Assembly: GCA_050742415.1 (NCBI GenBank)
Contig: JBOGIF010000006.1
Span: 1 to 8,062 of the forward strand
Origin: JBOGIF01 sp050742415
GTDB taxonomy: Bacteria > Actinomycetota > Acidimicrobiia > Acidimicrobiales > AC-14
Reading direction: 5' to 3'
Length of the DNA: 8,062 nucleotides
The translations under genes and the position numbers were made by a program. This document shows positions 5,934 to 8,062 of the stretch, one piece after another (the first letter of the stretch is position 1; every line of letters begins with the position of its first letter). Below the pieces are notes generated by a model. It saw nothing but the letters and a program-made list of their open reading frames with translations. It did no database searches and was not told where the DNA came from.

Positions 5934-6719
5934 GTGGGAGACGTAGAAGCGCTGCGGGACCGGATCAGGCACATCGGCCCGGTCACGGTGGCCTTCAGCG
6001 GAGGGGCGGACTCGGCTCTGTTGGCGTGGGTCGCACACGACACGCTCGGCGCCGATGGGGCTCACTGCGTCACCGCCGTGTCGCCGTCACTGGCTGCTGA
6101 CCAAGCCGACGACTGTGCCGCCCTGGCGCGTGAATGGGGCCTGCGGTGGAGCCCGGTGGAGACCGACGAGATGGCCCGGCCCGCCTACGTGGCCAATGAC
6201 GTGGCCCGCTGCGCCCACTGCAAGACCGAGCTCCTCGACATGCTCGCCCCGCTGGCCGCTGCCGAGGGGGCCACGGTGGTGCTCGGCGTGAACCTCGACG
6301 ACCTGGGCGACCACCGACCGGGACAAGCCGTGGCCGCCGCGGCCGGGGCCGTGTTCCCGTTGGTCGATGCCGGCTTCACCAAGTCCGACGTGCGCCGGGT
6401 GTCGCAGGAGCTGGGCCTGCGCACGTGGAACAAGCCGGCGGCCGCCTGCCTCGCCTCGCGCGTGCCCTACGGCACCCCCGTAACCCTCGGGACCCTCGAC
6501 CGGGTGGCCCGCGCCGAGGCGGGCCTCCATCGGCTCGGCTTCGTCGAGCTCCGGGTGCGCCACTACGGCGACCTGGCCCGGGTCGAGCTTGACACTGGCG
6601 AGCTCGACGTTGCGCTGGCCCGCCGCGAAGAGGTAGTGGCGGCGGTGAAGGCCGCCGGCTACCGGTACGTCACCCTCGACCTCGAAGGCTTCCGGTCCGG
6701 CAACCTCAACCCGTCCTGA
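5934..6719 (+). CDS. larE: LarE, ATP-dependent sacrificial sulfur transferase (nickel-pincer cofactor synthesis)
   Basis: LarE adenylates the carboxylates of pyridinium-3,5-biscarboxylate mononucleotide (made by LarB) and inserts sulfur; LarC then adds nickel to give the cofactor of lactate racemase and related enzymes. The 261-residue protein has the PP-loop SGGADS (22-27), the RCAHCK motif with C93 and C96, GVNLDDLGDHRPG (118-130) and WNKPAAACLASRVPYG (165-180). C172 in that last block corresponds to the sulfur-donating cysteine (C176 in Lactobacillus plantarum). Some homologues have extra cysteines there and hold a [4Fe-4S] cluster instead of sacrificing the residue; here the block has only one. 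The GTG start lies 12 bases after livF with no clear ribosome site, so it is probably read from the liv transcript. No larA, larB or larC is present in the window. A broader role as a sulfur transferase of unknown target remains possible. Confidence 0.88.
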   Translation: MGDVEALRDRIRHIGPVTVAFSGGADSALLAWVAHDTLGADGAHCVTAVSPSLAADQADDCAALAREWGLRWSPVETDEMARPAYVANDVARCAHCKTELLDMLAPLAAAEGATVVLGVNLDDLGDHRPGQAVAAAAGAVFPLVDAGFTKSDVRRVSQELGLRTWNKPAAACLASRVPYGTPVTLGTLDRVARAEAGLHRLGFVELRVRHYGDLARVELDTGELDVALARREEVVAAVKAAGYRYVTLDLEGFRSGNLNPS

Positions 6720-6729
6720 CCTCCACCGC

Positions 6730-6780
6730 CGTTCCGGGGACGCTCAAGGTCGTATAGCAACCCTGAGCGTCCCCAGAACG
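6730..6780 (-). terminator. Long hairpin between convergent larE and apgM, probable transcription terminator
   Basis: Bases 6730-6750 pair with 6760-6780 (21-base arms, 9-base loop), with 19 of 21 Watson-Crick pairs. The two exceptions (C6735/A6775 and A6747/C6763) are A-C mismatches in a plus-strand RNA but become G-U wobble pairs in a minus-strand RNA, where the stem is unbroken. It begins 12 bases past the apgM stop and 10 bases past the larE stop. It probably ends apgM transcription and may work in both directions. No U-run follows on either side, which is common in high-GC actinobacteria. Confidence 0.75.
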
Positions 6781-6792
6781 TTGGAGGGGGGG

Positions 6793-7992
6793 TCAGGCCC
6801 CGTACTTGGCCAGTCGGCCGGCGGCCGCCAGCATCAGCGGCATCAGCTCCTTGGCCGGGCGACGGCCCAGGGCTCCTTCCCGGCACCACCTCTCACCGAA
6901 GCGGGTGACGTCGTCGCGCCCGACGATCGGGCCCCACATGAGTACGGGCACCGGATGCCACGAATGGGCCGCCATCTGGCTGGGCGTGGCGTGGTCACCG
7001 GTCACGACGAGCACGTCCGGCGCCAGGTCGACGAGGGCCGGGACAGCGGCGTCGAGGGCCTCGATAGCGGCCACCTTGGCGTCGAAATCGCCGTCCTCGC
7101 CGGCGGAGTCGGCGGGCTTGTGGTGGAAGAAGAAGTAGTCGAAGTCGGCCCAGCGGCGGCGGGTCAGGTCCAGCTCGTCCTCGAGGGAGTGCGCCCCCCG
7201 CAGCACGTCCATCCCGACCAGCCGACCTATCCCCCGGTACATGGGGTAGATGGCGACTGCCGCCGCCCGCACGCCGTAGCGCTCGTGCATGGAGGGGAGC
7301 TCGCGGTGCGAGTCGAAGCCCCGGAGCAGCAGGACATTGGCCCGGGGCTGGTCGGCGAGCAGGTGACGGACCTGGCGGTCCAGCTCAGCCACCACCTCGG
7401 CGGTGCGCTCGGCGAACCGGGTGTGGGCCATGGGATGCGATGGAGGCACACCGACCGTTTGAGGGTCGGTGTCGGACAGATGCGGGCTCAGATCGGAGCC
7501 CCGCAGCACCACCAGCACCCGGTGCTGGGCCTCGTGCACGAGGGTGACCTCCACCCCGTCGATCAAGATCCCTTCGGACAGGCGCTTGACGACCTCTACG
7601 GCCTCGTCGTCGTCGATCCGGCCGGCCCGGCGGTCCAGCACCCGGCCATCGGGGCCGAGAGTGGCGAGGTTGCCGCGAGCCGCCACGTCTCCCGGCTTCA
7701 GCTCCACGTCGAGGCCGGCGGCCGACAGGGCCCCGCGTCCGAGCTGGAACTCCACCGGGTCGTAGCCGAACAGCGCCAGGTGGGCCGGACCGGAGCCGGG
7801 GGTGATGCCGGGGCCAACCGGGTCGAGAAGCCCCGCCGAGCCGGCACTCACGAGAGCGTCGAGGTTGGGGGTGGCCGCCTCCTCCAGCTCGGTACCACGG
7901 TCACCGGTAACGAAGCCGGCGAGCCCGTCGAGCACGACCAGAACGATCTTTGAGTTGGCCGGCTGGACGAGGGCGGAAAGGTCGAGAGTCAC
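6793..7992 (-). CDS. apgM: Archaeal-type 2,3-bisphosphoglycerate-independent phosphoglycerate mutase
   Basis: The enzyme interconverts 3- and 2-phosphoglycerate in glycolysis and gluconeogenesis without 2,3-bisphosphoglycerate, in the cytosol. It belongs to the alkaline phosphatase superfamily (the aPGAM branch). The 399 residues match the usual length of about 400. Visible motifs: metal-binding D22 in VVLDGLAG (19-26), TPNLDALVSAGSAGL (41-55), the nucleophile region PGSGPAHLALFGYDP (65-79) with S67, RGFDSHRELPSMHERYG (224-240), YPMYRGIGRLVGMD (249-262), FFHHKPADSAGEDGDFDAK (288-306) and VTGDHATPSQMAAHS (330-344) with D333, H334 and H343. Archaeal enzymes usually continue HSGDPVP where this one has HSWHPVP. 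The GTG start at 7992 agrees with a -10-like element 6 bases upstream. The gene converges on larE with a hairpin between; no operon partner is visible. A phosphonate- or sulfate-processing relative is possible but less likely given the motif set. Confidence 0.9.
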   Translation of the reverse strand: MTLDLSALVQPANSKIVLVVLDGLAGFVTGDRGTELEEAATPNLDALVSAGSAGLLDPVGPGITPGSGPAHLALFGYDPVEFQLGRGALSAAGLDVELKPGDVAARGNLATLGPDGRVLDRRAGRIDDDEAVEVVKRLSEGILIDGVEVTLVHEAQHRVLVVLRGSDLSPHLSDTDPQTVGVPPSHPMAHTRFAERTAEVVAELDRQVRHLLADQPRANVLLLRGFDSHRELPSMHERYGVRAAAVAIYPMYRGIGRLVGMDVLRGAHSLEDELDLTRRRWADFDYFFFHHKPADSAGEDGDFDAKVAAIEALDAAVPALVDLAPDVLVVTGDHATPSQMAAHSWHPVPVLMWGPIVGRDDVTRFGERWCREGALGRRPAKELMPLMLAAAGRLAKYGA

Positions 7993-7998
7993 TCTGGA

Positions 7999-8004
7999 AG
8001 CCTA
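7999..8004 (-). promoter_or_regulatory. Candidate leaderless -10 element for apgM (TAGGCT)
   Basis: On the minus strand TAGGCT (TANNNT pattern) is followed by 6 bases (TCCAGA) and then the GTG start at 7992, the same geometry as at chdC. A T-rich TTTTTG at 8022-8027 lies 17 bases further upstream in the -35 position but is a poor match to TTGACA. No Shine-Dalgarno is seen before the GTG. Inference from spacing. Confidence 0.45.
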
Positions 8005-8062
8005 CGAGGTGATCCCGGGCCCAAAAAACGAGAGGGCCTGGACGCATCAGACGCGCCCGGGC

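Noticed and set aside
6781..7953. A 390-codon plus-strand frame opposite apgM
   Set aside because: apgM on the minus strand has full-length family motifs; the opposite frame is a composition artefact and begins in the hairpin region.
8014..8062. Repeated CCCGGGC/GCCCGGG and GGGCCC blocks with an A-run near the right edge
   Set aside because: The blocks are self-palindromic GC strings; I could not build a convincing stem followed by a T-run, and the adjoining gene lies outside the window. Beyond the apgM promoter candidate I see nothing certain in these bases.

Overview
The window is about 8 kb of very GC-rich (roughly 70% by eye), densely coded bacterial DNA. High GC, GTG/TTG starts, short gaps, likely leaderless promoters and the gene content all suggest a high-GC actinobacterium. 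An Acidimicrobiia-like lineage is possible, but that is inference from general gene style and not from a phylogenetic marker.

Left part (1-1087, + strand): the C-terminal end of an unrecognised, probably exported, helical protein with one cysteine near each end, followed after 41 bases by a coproheme decarboxylase of the HemQ/chlorite-dismutase family (chdC). The visible active-site residues of ChdC are of the Firmicutes type (Tyr, Lys, proximal His, distal Gln).

Central part (1088-6719, + strand): a complete branched-chain amino acid type (HAAT/Liv) ABC importer in the order livK (lipoprotein binding protein), livH (permease), a livM-livG fusion (permease plus ATPase in one chain) and livF (second ATPase). 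A candidate promoter with a perfect 9-bp inverted repeat lies before livK. The permease and ATPase genes are joined by 4-base ATGA and TTGA overlaps. One polypeptide each of LivH, LivMG and LivF gives the two membrane and two nucleotide-binding domains of an importer. The first membrane segment of livH is encoded but has no ATG/GTG/TTG in front of it. Twelve bases after livF comes larE, a PP-loop sulfur transferase of nickel-pincer cofactor synthesis, without any other lar gene in view.

Right part (6720-8062): a long hairpin separates larE from a convergent, minus-strand archaeal-type cofactor-independent phosphoglycerate mutase (apgM), which has a candidate leaderless promoter. The pairing pattern of the hairpin suggests it works in the minus-strand transcript.

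I found no RNA gene, mobile element, CRISPR array or phage gene. Apart from details of start codons, promoters, the hairpin and gene pairing, this is an ordinary metabolic region; I do not see a new multi-gene system.
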